This document shows positions 6,284 to 12,986 of a stretch of DNA of 17,466 nucleotides, piece by piece. The DNA is from Atopobiaceae bacterium (GTDB lineage: Bacteria; Actinomycetota; Coriobacteriia; Coriobacteriales; Atopobiaceae). Made by a program: the position numbers and the translations under genes. Under the pieces are notes generated by a model. The model saw only the letters and a program-made list of their open reading frames with translations. It did no database searches and had not been told where the DNA came from. The stretch covers positions 1 to 17,466 of the forward strand of contig JAFWLX010000307.1 of NCBI GenBank assembly GCA_017510875.1, given 5' to 3'. How positions within the stretch are numbered: the first letter of the stretch is position 1; each line of letters opens with the position of its first letter.

Positions 6284-7090
6284 GTGAATCCACTGGATAA
6301 GCTTCCCGAGGAGATGGAAGAGCTGGTAGACAGCTTTTCATCGACTCCAGTCGCTGGTGATTTGAACGTAGGCATTACCCAGTACTCGTTCTGGATGTTC
6401 GTTGCCATCATCATCTTGGTGGCGATTATCTTCACCTTCAAGAAGAAGCAGGCCGCAAGCGGCCTGGTGCCCAAGGGGCGATTCGTGAATGGCGTGGAGT
6501 ATCTGGTCGAGTATTGCCGCGACGACCTTTGCAAGGCCCTCTTGGGAGACACTTGGCGCGAGCACTTTCCCTTTATTGCCACCATGTTCTTCTTCATCCT
6601 GGCAAACAACATCGTGGGCGTCATTCCTGGCTGCAAACCCGGAACGGGTTGCATAGGCACGACCGCGGCATTGGCGCTCGTCTCGTTTGTCTACTTCATC
6701 TACGTGGGCATGAAGAACAAGGGCGTGCTTGGCTACATCAAGAGCCTTGCGCCGGCGGGCGTCGCCTTCCCCATGAACGCCCTGGTGTGGGTCATCGAGC
6801 TGTTCTCGACCTTCCTGCGCCTGGTCACGCTGGCCGTCCGTCTTTTCTGCAACCTGTTTGCTGGCCATGTGGTGCTGGGAACCTTCGCGATCCTGGCATC
6901 GCTGTTCTTTGAGCCGATCATGCAGGGCATCACGATGGCTGCCGTCGGGCAGGCTGGCGCCTCGGTCTTCTGGGTGGCCATTCTCTTGGTCATCTACGCC
7001 GTGGAGCTTCTGGTCGCAGCTATCCAGGCTTACGTGTTTACGCTGCTCTCTGCCGTCTACATCCAGCTTGCGGAGGCTGAAGAGCACTAG
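6284..7090 (+). CDS. atpB: F1Fo ATP synthase subunit a
   Basis: Subunit a forms the two proton half-channels next to the c ring in the membrane. Start GTG 6284 is preferred to the adjacent GTG 6281 because AAGGA (6273-6277) is then 6 bases upstream; an in-frame extension back to 6143 is not supported. The product has 268 residues and multiple membrane helices (about 33-52, 95-115, 126-143, 165-182, 193-217, 226-262). The essential channel arginine is R186 in TLAVRLFCNLFAGH (182-195), equivalent to E. coli R210. Other conserved-type polar residues are E172 and Q248 near the C-terminus, in the AIQAYVF stretch. AGH rather than AGE follows the arginine motif, as in many actinobacteria. It heads the atpBEFHAGDC operon. 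Confidence 0.95.
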   Translation: MNPLDKLPEEMEELVDSFSSTPVAGDLNVGITQYSFWMFVAIIILVAIIFTFKKKQAASGLVPKGRFVNGVEYLVEYCRDDLCKALLGDTWREHFPFIATMFFFILANNIVGVIPGCKPGTGCIGTTAALALVSFVYFIYVGMKNKGVLGYIKSLAPAGVAFPMNALVWVIELFSTFLRLVTLAVRLFCNLFAGHVVLGTFAILASLFFEPIMQGITMAAVGQAGASVFWVAILLVIYAVELLVAAIQAYVFTLLSAVYIQLAEAEEH

Positions 7091-7175
7091 ATTTGGTTAC
7101 CTGCGCAAAGCTTGCGCGGTACATAGCTTGTTTTGAAACTCGCCAGATGGTCTGGCGAATGGCAAAGGAGGAATC
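7091..7175 (+). promoter_or_regulatory. Double stem-loop between atpB and atpE
   Basis: Two compact hairpins fill this 85-base gap. The first pairs GCGCAA (7103-7108) with TTGCGC (7112-7117), extended by ACC/GGT with one bulged T. The second pairs 7140-7147 with 7151-7158 (TCGCCAGA with TCTGGCGA, loop TGG), 8 perfect pairs. The atpE ribosome-binding site AAAGGAGG begins at 7164, just after the second stem. Neither is followed by a terminator-like T-run of the usual kind, so RNA processing, stability or translation control is more likely than termination. Confidence 0.6.
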
Positions 7176-7367
7176 GTGGGAGTTATCGGTTACGGCCTTG
7201 GCGTTATTGGTGCAGCTCTTGGAATCGGCCTTGCGGCATACGGTGCAACGACGTCAATGGCGCGTCAGCCTGAGGTGCAGGGACGCCTCTTCACCGTCTT
7301 CATCCTGGCTTCGGCATTCGTTGAGGCACTTGCTCTGATCGGCTTCGTCGTTACGCTCATCGCCTAG
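7176..7367 (+). CDS. atpE: F1Fo ATP synthase subunit c (short)
   Basis: Subunit c forms the rotating membrane ring that carries protons. It starts at GTG 7176, 4 bases after AAAGGAGG; no other canonical start lies upstream before an in-frame stop at 7134-7136. The 63-residue product is two helices (about 2-25 and 38-62) joined by the polar loop ARQPE (29-33). The proton-carrying carboxylate is E50 in FVEALALIG. Residue 17 is Ile (GIGL) where sodium-type rings have Gln, and residue 51 is Ala where they have Ser/Thr, which points to protons. Usual length is about 70-85; the missing part is the lumenal N-terminal tip of helix 1. The gene is flanked by hairpins on both sides. Confidence 0.95.
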   Translation: MGVIGYGLGVIGAALGIGLAAYGATTSMARQPEVQGRLFTVFILASAFVEALALIGFVVTLIA

Positions 7368-7378
7368 CGAGCCAGCAT

Positions 7379-7391
7379 ACGGACGATCCGT
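7379..7391 (+). promoter_or_regulatory. Small hairpin between atpE and atpF
   Basis: ACGGA (7379-7383) pairs with TCCGT (7387-7391) around a CGA loop and is followed by CTTTTGG. It is a weak stem, but together with the two stems before atpE it means the c-subunit gene is bracketed by hairpins. Confidence 0.35.
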
Positions 7392-7406
7392 CTTTTGGAG
7401 GTACGA

Positions 7407-8009
7407 ATGGAAACCAAGAAGCCGGGCTACGCGCGGCTGGCACTCATGGTCAGCGCGACTTCGGTTGCGAGTCAGCTTGCCGCCCCCACAGTGGCATTCG
7501 CAGCAGGCTCTGACATCCTGTTGCCCAAGCCCGCAGAGTTCATTCCCGCGCTCATAGCCTTCATTATCATCTGGATCATTATGGCCAAGATGGCTTGGCC
7601 TGCGATCATTGGCGTGCTTGATGCTCGTCAAGAGAAGATTGAGTCAGACCTCAAGGGCGCCGAGGATGCAAAGCTAAAGGCCGAGGAGAATGCAAAGGCC
7701 TATGAGGAGCGCATCGAGGCAGCCAATCGCGAGGCAGCCGACATCATCGCCGAGGCCAAGCGCGACGCCGAGGTAATGCGCGCCGAGACCCTGGCAAAGG
7801 CCCAGGAGGAGTCACAGGCGATCATCGCCAAAGCGCACGACGTCATCGACGCAGAGCGTGCCAAGGCAATGTCCGAGCTGTCCGGCTCGGTCGTCGACCT
7901 GTCCGTCGAGATTGCCGGCAAGATCATAGGCGACGCTCTTGATGTTGACGAGCAGCGCGCCCTTGCCAACAAGTATCTTGCGGAAGTGGGTAGTCTGAAT
8001 GACGACTAA
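7407..8009 (+). CDS. atpF: F1Fo ATP synthase subunit b, with signal-peptide-like N-terminus
   Basis: Subunit b is the peripheral stalk linking a to alpha and delta. The start is ATG 7407, 4 bases after GGAGGT (7397-7402). The 200-residue protein is longer than the usual 155-185. It begins with a basic n-region (K4, K5, R10), a hydrophobic stretch (11-32) and an A-F-A/A site at 30-33, which looks like a cleavable signal peptide. The true b-subunit membrane helix follows at 47-64 (ALIAFIIIWIIMAKMAW), then DARQEKIE (73-80) and a long charged coiled coil (about 75-165) rich in Ala, Glu and Lys. The C-terminal part (170-195) is the delta-binding region. The stop overlaps the start of atpH by 11 bases. 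Confidence 0.94.
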   Translation: METKKPGYARLALMVSATSVASQLAAPTVAFAAGSDILLPKPAEFIPALIAFIIIWIIMAKMAWPAIIGVLDARQEKIESDLKGAEDAKLKAEENAKAYEERIEAANREAADIIAEAKRDAEVMRAETLAKAQEESQAIIAKAHDVIDAERAKAMSELSGSVVDLSVEIAGKIIGDALDVDEQRALANKYLAEVGSLNDD

Positions 8010-8469
8010 GCGCACTGATTCCGATAGGGTCGAAGCGTACACGCGCGCCCTTATGGAGGCTGGGACCGAAGGCGGCCGTGCCGCCCGCGACCTTCAGCAG
8101 CTTCGCCATGCCATAAAGTTCTCGCCCGAGATGCTCGAGACCATTGCCGACATGATCGGCTCCAAAGAGGAGCACCTCATTGACAAGGTCTACGAGGAGT
8201 TCAAGGAGCGCTTGGACAACGGCGACCTTACCATCTCGGTTGACGTGACTACCGCCGTCCCCATGGACGACGAGCTGCGTGACAAGGTGAGGGAGAAGTG
8301 CGAGCACGACTTCGAGCGCCCCGTGTATCTGGTCGAGCATGTTGAGCCCAAGATCATTGGTGGCATCATCATCGAGGCACGCGGGCATCGCCGCGATGCG
8401 TCGATTCGCACCCATCTTGTCAACATTCGCAAGACCCTCTCGTCAACGTATGTGGGAGGTGACCAGTAA
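7999..8469 (+). CDS. atpH: F1Fo ATP synthase subunit delta (short)
   Basis: Delta joins the b stalk to the top of the alpha3beta3 head. ATG 7999 lies inside the end of atpF, suggesting translational coupling; its own ribosome-binding site is weak. The C-terminal half is clearly recognisable: the VDVTTAVPMDDELRDKV segment (about 75-91), then HVEPKIIGGIIIEA (114-127) and a terminal helix. The 156-residue length is short for a family usually near 175-180. The deficit lies in the N-terminal six-helix domain, which begins normally with Y-T-R-A-L (14-18) but lacks about 25-30 residues in the middle. The stop overlaps the atpA start by one base (TAATG). Identification rests on the C-terminal motif and on position. 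Confidence 0.9.
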   Translation: MTTKRTDSDRVEAYTRALMEAGTEGGRAARDLQQLRHAIKFSPEMLETIADMIGSKEEHLIDKVYEEFKERLDNGDLTISVDVTTAVPMDDELRDKVREKCEHDFERPVYLVEHVEPKIIGGIIIEARGHRRDASIRTHLVNIRKTLSSTYVGGDQ

Positions 8470-10091
8470 TGCCGAGGCAGACCAAGTTTGAATCCCTCAT
8501 GGCCAAGAACATCATGGGGATTCTGTACAACAGGCTCGACAACCTCACGCTTACCGCCGAGACCCACGAGGCCGCGCCTGTAATTGAGGTGGGCGACGGT
8601 ATTGCTCATGTGGCCGGCCTGAAGACCGCCATGTCCGGCGAGCTGCTGCGCCTTACCAGCTCGGCTACCGGCAAGAACGTGTATGGCCTAGCCCAGAACC
8701 TTGAGGCCGACGAGGTTGGCGTGGTTCTGTTTGGCGAGGTGGACACCATCAAAGAGGGCGACGAGTGCCAGACCACCGGTCGCGTCATGAGCATTCCGGT
8801 GGGTCGCGCCATGCTTGGCCGTGTGGTAAACCCCTTGGGCCAGCCCATTGACGGCAATGGACCCATCATCACCACGCACTATCGCCCCATCGAGTTCAAG
8901 GCTCCTGGCATCATGGAGCGCCAGCCGGTGTGCGAGCCCGTGCAAACAGGCCTTATGGCCATTGACGCCATGGTGCCCATTGGCCGCGGCCAGCGCGAGC
9001 TGATCATTGGCGACCGCAAGACAGGCAAGACCGCCATTGCCATCGACGCCATCATCAACCAGCGTGACACCGACATGGTCTGCATCTATGTGGCCGTCGG
9101 CCAGAAGGCATCCACGGTGGCCTCCATCCGTAAGACCTTCGAGCGCTACGGCGTGCTGGACAAGACCATCATTGTTTCGGCCACCGCTGCTGACTCTGCG
9201 CCACTGCAGTACATTGCCCCCATGGCCGGTGCGGCCATTGGCGAATTCTTCATGTACAACGACGAGGAGGGCAACCCCGCTGATGCCACACATCCCGGCG
9301 GCCATGTGCTTATCGTCTACGATGACCTCTCCAAGCAGGCAGTTGCCTACCGTCAGATGTCGCTTACGCTGCACCGCCCGCCAGGACGCGAGGCTTACCC
9401 CGGCGACATCTTCTATCTGCACTCTCGCCTGCTCGAGCGTGCGGTCAAGATGAGCGACGAGAACGGCGCCGGCTCAATGACGGCACTGCCGCTCATCGAG
9501 ACGCAGGAGGGCGACGTCTCGGCCTATATTCCTACCAACGTCATCTCCATTACTGACGGGCAGATCTACCTGCAGTCCAACCTGTTCTTCCAGGGCCAGC
9601 GCCCTGCCGTTGACGTGGGCATCTCGGTTTCGCGCGTGGGTGGTGCCGCACAGCTGGCTTCCATGAAGCAGGTGGCGGGTACGCTGCGCCTTGACCTGGC
9701 AAGCTACCGCGAGAAGCAGGCCTTTGCACAGTTTGGCTCCGACCTTGACGAGGCCACGCAGTATCAGCTCAACCACGGTGCCCATATGATGGAGCTTCTC
9801 AAGCAGAAGCGCTACTCGGCTCTTGATGTGGCCGATCAGGTCATTGCCATCTATGCGGCCAAGGAGAACTACCTCGACGACCTCGACCTCTCGCTGGTTG
9901 TGCCCTTCCGCGACGAGCTGGCCGAGTTCATGCAGCACTCCTACCCCGAGCTTCGCGAGCAGGTGCGCGCAGGCAAGATATCTGACGAGCTGGCTGGCAA
10001 GCTTAAGGCTGCCATCCAGGAGTTCAAGACAGAGTTCTGCCAGAGCAACGGGCTGGCCGCCGGTGACGACGATGCCACCGACAAGGCATAA
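8469..10091 (+). CDS. atpA: F1Fo ATP synthase subunit alpha
   Basis: Alpha forms the non-catalytic nucleotide sites of the F1 hexamer. ATG 8469 follows GGGAGGT (8454-8460) by 8 bases and overlaps the atpH stop. The product has 540 residues; 500-515 is usual. Seen: the N-terminal beta-barrel (about 30-110), Walker A GDRKTGKT (181-188; the common form is GDRQTGKT), Walker B ending in VYDD (283-286), PPGREAYPGD (304-313) and the arginine finger R389 in SVSRVGG (386-392), equivalent to E. coli R376. Two size differences are visible: an insert of about 13 residues before Walker B (about 264-277, with N-P-A-D-A-T) and a longer acidic C-terminal tail. The start has a somewhat extended basic N-terminus. 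Confidence 0.97.
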   Translation: MPRQTKFESLMAKNIMGILYNRLDNLTLTAETHEAAPVIEVGDGIAHVAGLKTAMSGELLRLTSSATGKNVYGLAQNLEADEVGVVLFGEVDTIKEGDECQTTGRVMSIPVGRAMLGRVVNPLGQPIDGNGPIITTHYRPIEFKAPGIMERQPVCEPVQTGLMAIDAMVPIGRGQRELIIGDRKTGKTAIAIDAIINQRDTDMVCIYVAVGQKASTVASIRKTFERYGVLDKTIIVSATAADSAPLQYIAPMAGAAIGEFFMYNDEEGNPADATHPGGHVLIVYDDLSKQAVAYRQMSLTLHRPPGREAYPGDIFYLHSRLLERAVKMSDENGAGSMTALPLIETQEGDVSAYIPTNVISITDGQIYLQSNLFFQGQRPAVDVGISVSRVGGAAQLASMKQVAGTLRLDLASYREKQAFAQFGSDLDEATQYQLNHGAHMMELLKQKRYSALDVADQVIAIYAAKENYLDDLDLSLVVPFRDELAEFMQHSYPELREQVRAGKISDELAGKLKAAIQEFKTEFCQSNGLAAGDDDATDKA

Positions 10092-10105
10092 GGGGACACC
10101 ACCTC

Positions 10106-11020
10106 ATGGCCAACCTTCGTGAAATAAAGGGACGTATCGACTCGGTCAAGAGCACCATGCAGGTTACGCGCACGATGGAGATGATCTCCACGGCCAAGAT
10201 CCGCAAGGCGCTCGACCGGGCGGTTGAGGCAGAGCCCTACAAGGACGCCATCACGCGCATGCTGTCCAACGTGGCAAGCGCTGGCTTCGACGAGTCGCAG
10301 CCGCTGTTGCAGCCGCGCACCGAGGTGCACAACGTGCTCATCATCCTCATTGCGTCCGATCGTGGCATGGCGGGTGGTTTTAACATCGTGCCGCAGCGCA
10401 TGGTGCAGCAAGAGATGCAGCGCCTTGCCAAGAAGGGCATTGGCTGCGAGCTCATTACCTGCGGAAAGAAGCCTACCGAGTACTTTACCTACCGCGGCGT
10501 CAAACCGGTCATGTCGTTTGTGGGCATGTCAAGCGAGCCTACCATGGACGAGGCCGACCGCATTGCCTCATACCTTATGGACGGCTATGCCGATCGCGAG
10601 ATAGACCGCGTGGTCATCTACTACAGCCACGCGCGTAACCGCGTAGACCAGGTTCAGGTAGTCGAGCAGTTGCTGCCCCTCTCATCCGACGATCTTACGC
10701 TGCCCAACATGCCTCGTGCTGACGAGGCCATGACTACGGTTGAGCAGCAGCGCTATACCGAGTTCGAGTTTGAGCCGTCCGCCCGCGAGGTCTTGGGTTA
10801 TCTCATGCCGGCCTACATCAGGACGGTCATCTACCACGCGTTGCTCGATTCGGCTGCCGCCGAGCACGGTGCCAGGCGCCGTGCCATGCAGTCGGCAACC
10901 GACAACGCCAAAGAAGTCATTGCATCGCTCTCCCGTACGTACAATCGCGAGCGGCAGGATTCGATCACCACCGAGCTTAACGAGATTATCGGTGGCGCGT
11001 CCGCATTGGAGGACAACTGA
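10106..11020 (+). CDS. atpG: F1Fo ATP synthase subunit gamma
   Basis: Gamma is the central rotor shaft between the c ring and the catalytic head. ATG 10106 has AAGGGG about 10 bases upstream. The 304-residue product is slightly longer than the usual 285-295. The N-terminal coiled-coil helix has the family pattern LREIKGRIDSVKSTMQ followed by TRTMEMISTAKIRKA (about 4-35). The C-terminal helix has MQSATDNAKEVI and a closing TTELNEIIGGASAL. The central alpha/beta domain (about 75-210) is less conserved, as is usual. The stop overlaps the atpD start by one base (TGATG), which supports translational coupling. Confidence 0.96.
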   Translation: MANLREIKGRIDSVKSTMQVTRTMEMISTAKIRKALDRAVEAEPYKDAITRMLSNVASAGFDESQPLLQPRTEVHNVLIILIASDRGMAGGFNIVPQRMVQQEMQRLAKKGIGCELITCGKKPTEYFTYRGVKPVMSFVGMSSEPTMDEADRIASYLMDGYADREIDRVVIYYSHARNRVDQVQVVEQLLPLSSDDLTLPNMPRADEAMTTVEQQRYTEFEFEPSAREVLGYLMPAYIRTVIYHALLDSAAAEHGARRRAMQSATDNAKEVIASLSRTYNRERQDSITTELNEIIGGASALEDN

Positions 11021-12543
11021 TGGCTACACAGCAGACTGACGAAACACTGCAGCCAACTGACGCAATACTGCAGCCTGAAGACAAGGCCGTGCTTGCGCGT
11101 GCGGCCATGAAGCTGCTTAAGAAGAGCGCTGGTACGGGTACCATTATTCGCATTGTGGGCCCTGTGGTTGACGTGCGCTTTGAGGACACCGTGCCGGCCA
11201 TCTACTCGGCCCTCAAGGTAGACGTGGACACCCCGGTGGGCCATGTCAACACCATCCTTGAGGTCGAGTCGCAGCTGCCTGGCAATGTGGTGCGTACGGT
11301 TGCCATGTCATCTACCGATGGCCTGCAGCGCGGTCTTAAGGTCACTGACACGGGCGCTCCCATGATGATGCCTGTGGGTCCGGCCACGCTCGGCCGCGTG
11401 TGGAACGTTATGGGCCAGCCGGTCGATGGCAAGGGCATCCCCGAGAACGTGCAGTACTATCCCATCCACCATCCAGCGCCCCATTTTGAGGACCTCACCA
11501 CCCAAACCGAGATCTTTGAGACGGGCATCAAGGCCATCGACCTTCTTGAGCCCTACGTGCGCGGTGGCAAGACGGGACTCTTTGGTGGCGCTGGCGTAGG
11601 TAAGACGGTGCTTATCCAGGAGCTCATCAACAACCTTGCCCAGGAGCACGGTGGTACCTCGGTGTTTACCGGCGTAGGCGAGCGCACGCGTGAGGGCACC
11701 GACCTCTATCTCGAGATGTCCGAGTCGGGCGTCATCAACAAGACCTGTCTGGTCTATGGCCAGATGAACGAGCCGCCAGGAGCGCGTCTGCGCGTGGGCC
11801 TGGCCGGCCTCACGACAGCCGAGTACTTCCGCGATCAGGGTCAGGACGTGCTGCTGTTCATTGACAACATCTTCCGCTTCTCGCAGGCGGGTTCCGAGGT
11901 ATCGGCGCTTCTGGGTCGCATGCCCTCGGCCGTAGGCTACCAGCCCACGCTTTCCACCGAGATGGGCGACCTGCAAGAGCGCATCACCTCGACGCGCGAG
12001 GGCTCCATCACCTCTGTTCAGGCCGTCTATGTGCCTGCCGACGACCTTACCGACCCGGCGCCGGCCACCACCTTCACGCACCTGGACGCAACCACGGTTC
12101 TCTCGCGTGCCATCACCGAGCTGGGCATCTATCCTGCAGTGGACCCGTTGGCCAGCTCGTCGGGCGCCCTTGACCCCGAGATTGTGGGCGACGAGCACTA
12201 CCGCGTAGCGCAGAAGACGCAGGAGGTTCTGCAGCAGTACTCCGACCTGCAAGACATCATTGCCATTCTGGGTATGGACGAGCTCTCGGAGGAGCAGCAG
12301 CTGGTAGTGGCGCGTGCGCGCAAGGTCCAGCAGTTCCTCTCGCAGTCGTTCCATGTGGCCGAGAAGTTTACCGGCAACCCCGGCGCCTATGTGCGCGTGG
12401 ACGAGACGGTGCGCTCGTTTGCCGCCATCGTTGACGGCGAGTGCGACGACCTGCCCGAGCAGGCTTTCCGTTACGCAGGCACCATTGAGGACGTACGCGA
12501 GCGCGCCCGTGCAATGGCGTCTAGCAAGAAGAAGCAGGCATAG
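11020..12543 (+). CDS. atpD: F1Fo ATP synthase subunit beta, extended N-terminus
   Basis: Beta carries the catalytic nucleotide sites. GGAGGA (11008-11013) lies 6 bases before ATG 11020, so the start is well supported. The product has 507 residues, while 460-480 is usual; the excess is a polar N-terminal extension of about 37 residues before the beta-barrel (GTIIRIVGPVVDVRF, 40-54). That extension contains two tandem heptapeptides, TDETLQP and TDAILQP. Seen: P-loop GGAGVGKT (189-196), catalytic Glu221 and Arg222 in GVGERTREG, Walker B LLFIDN (278-283) and the DELSEEQ segment (420-426) that contacts gamma. The C-terminus is lysine-rich. atpC follows after 2 bases. Confidence 0.97.
   Translation: MATQQTDETLQPTDAILQPEDKAVLARAAMKLLKKSAGTGTIIRIVGPVVDVRFEDTVPAIYSALKVDVDTPVGHVNTILEVESQLPGNVVRTVAMSSTDGLQRGLKVTDTGAPMMMPVGPATLGRVWNVMGQPVDGKGIPENVQYYPIHHPAPHFEDLTTQTEIFETGIKAIDLLEPYVRGGKTGLFGGAGVGKTVLIQELINNLAQEHGGTSVFTGVGERTREGTDLYLEMSESGVINKTCLVYGQMNEPPGARLRVGLAGLTTAEYFRDQGQDVLLFIDNIFRFSQAGSEVSALLGRMPSAVGYQPTLSTEMGDLQERITSTREGSITSVQAVYVPADDLTDPAPATTFTHLDATTVLSRAITELGIYPAVDPLASSSGALDPEIVGDEHYRVAQKTQEVLQQYSDLQDIIAILGMDELSEEQQLVVARARKVQQFLSQSFHVAEKFTGNPGAYVRVDETVRSFAAIVDGECDDLPEQAFRYAGTIEDVRERARAMASSKKKQA
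11035..11076 (+). repeat. 21-bp tandem duplication at the 5' end of atpD
   Basis: Two direct 21-base units (11035-11055 and 11056-11076) match at 18 of 21 positions. Each contains ACTGACG at its start and ACTGCAGCC near its end. The unit length is a multiple of three, so the frame is kept and the protein gains a second TDxxLQP heptad. It is a local duplication within the extension that is specific to this beta subunit. Confidence 0.85.
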
Positions 12544-12545
12544 CA

Positions 12546-12962
12546 ATGGCAAAGATCAACTGCCAGTTTGTGAGGCCCGACCGCCTGTTGTTCGAGGGTG
12601 ACGTTGCCAGCCTGGTGCTGGTGACGCCTACCGGCGAGCTGGGCGTTTGGCCGGGCCATGCCCCGCTCATCTGCGCTTTGGGCAACGGCATGGTCCGCCT
12701 GCATCACCTGGAGGAGGACGGTGGCAACACAGAGCAGGTCATTGTCTCAGGCGGCTATGCCGAGATCATGCCCGACCACGTGATTGTGCTTGCCGACCAT
12801 GCGCGCAAGGCTGACGACATCGAGCCAGATGTGGTAAAGCAGACGCGTGCGGGCGCCGTCAAGTCGCGCGATGCCCTGCCTGCAGGCGACGGGCGCCGCG
12901 CCTACTACGATAACAAGATTGCCTGGTGCGACCTGCTGCTTCAGCACGCCCAGAGCAACTAG
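12546..12962 (+). CDS. atpC: F1Fo ATP synthase subunit epsilon
   Basis: Epsilon sits at the base of the rotor and can inhibit ATP hydrolysis. ATG 12546 starts 2 bases after atpD; its ribosome-binding site is weak, so coupling to atpD is likely. The 138-residue length is normal. The N-terminal beta-sandwich (about 1-87) has the usual VTPTGELGVWPGHAPLI (26-42) and a later VSGGYAEI (67-74). The C-terminal helical part (about 92-138) is present but poorly conserved, so its inhibitory function cannot be judged. It closes the ATP synthase gene set and is followed 24 bases later by murA. Confidence 0.94.
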   Translation: MAKINCQFVRPDRLLFEGDVASLVLVTPTGELGVWPGHAPLICALGNGMVRLHHLEEDGGNTEQVIVSGGYAEIMPDHVIVLADHARKADDIEPDVVKQTRAGAVKSRDALPAGDGRRAYYDNKIAWCDLLLQHAQSN

Positions 12963-12986
12963 AGCCTAGAAGCCCAGGAGGACAGC

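Noticed and set aside
7176..7367. Sodium-translocating ATP synthase
   Set aside because: The c subunit has Ile17 and Ala51 at positions where sodium-type rings carry Gln and Ser/Thr, so the sodium ligands are missing.
11308..12552. Minus-strand open frame (414 codons) opposite atpD
   Set aside because: Antisense shadow of a highly conserved gene; arginine- and histidine-rich with no motif and no independent ribosome-binding site.
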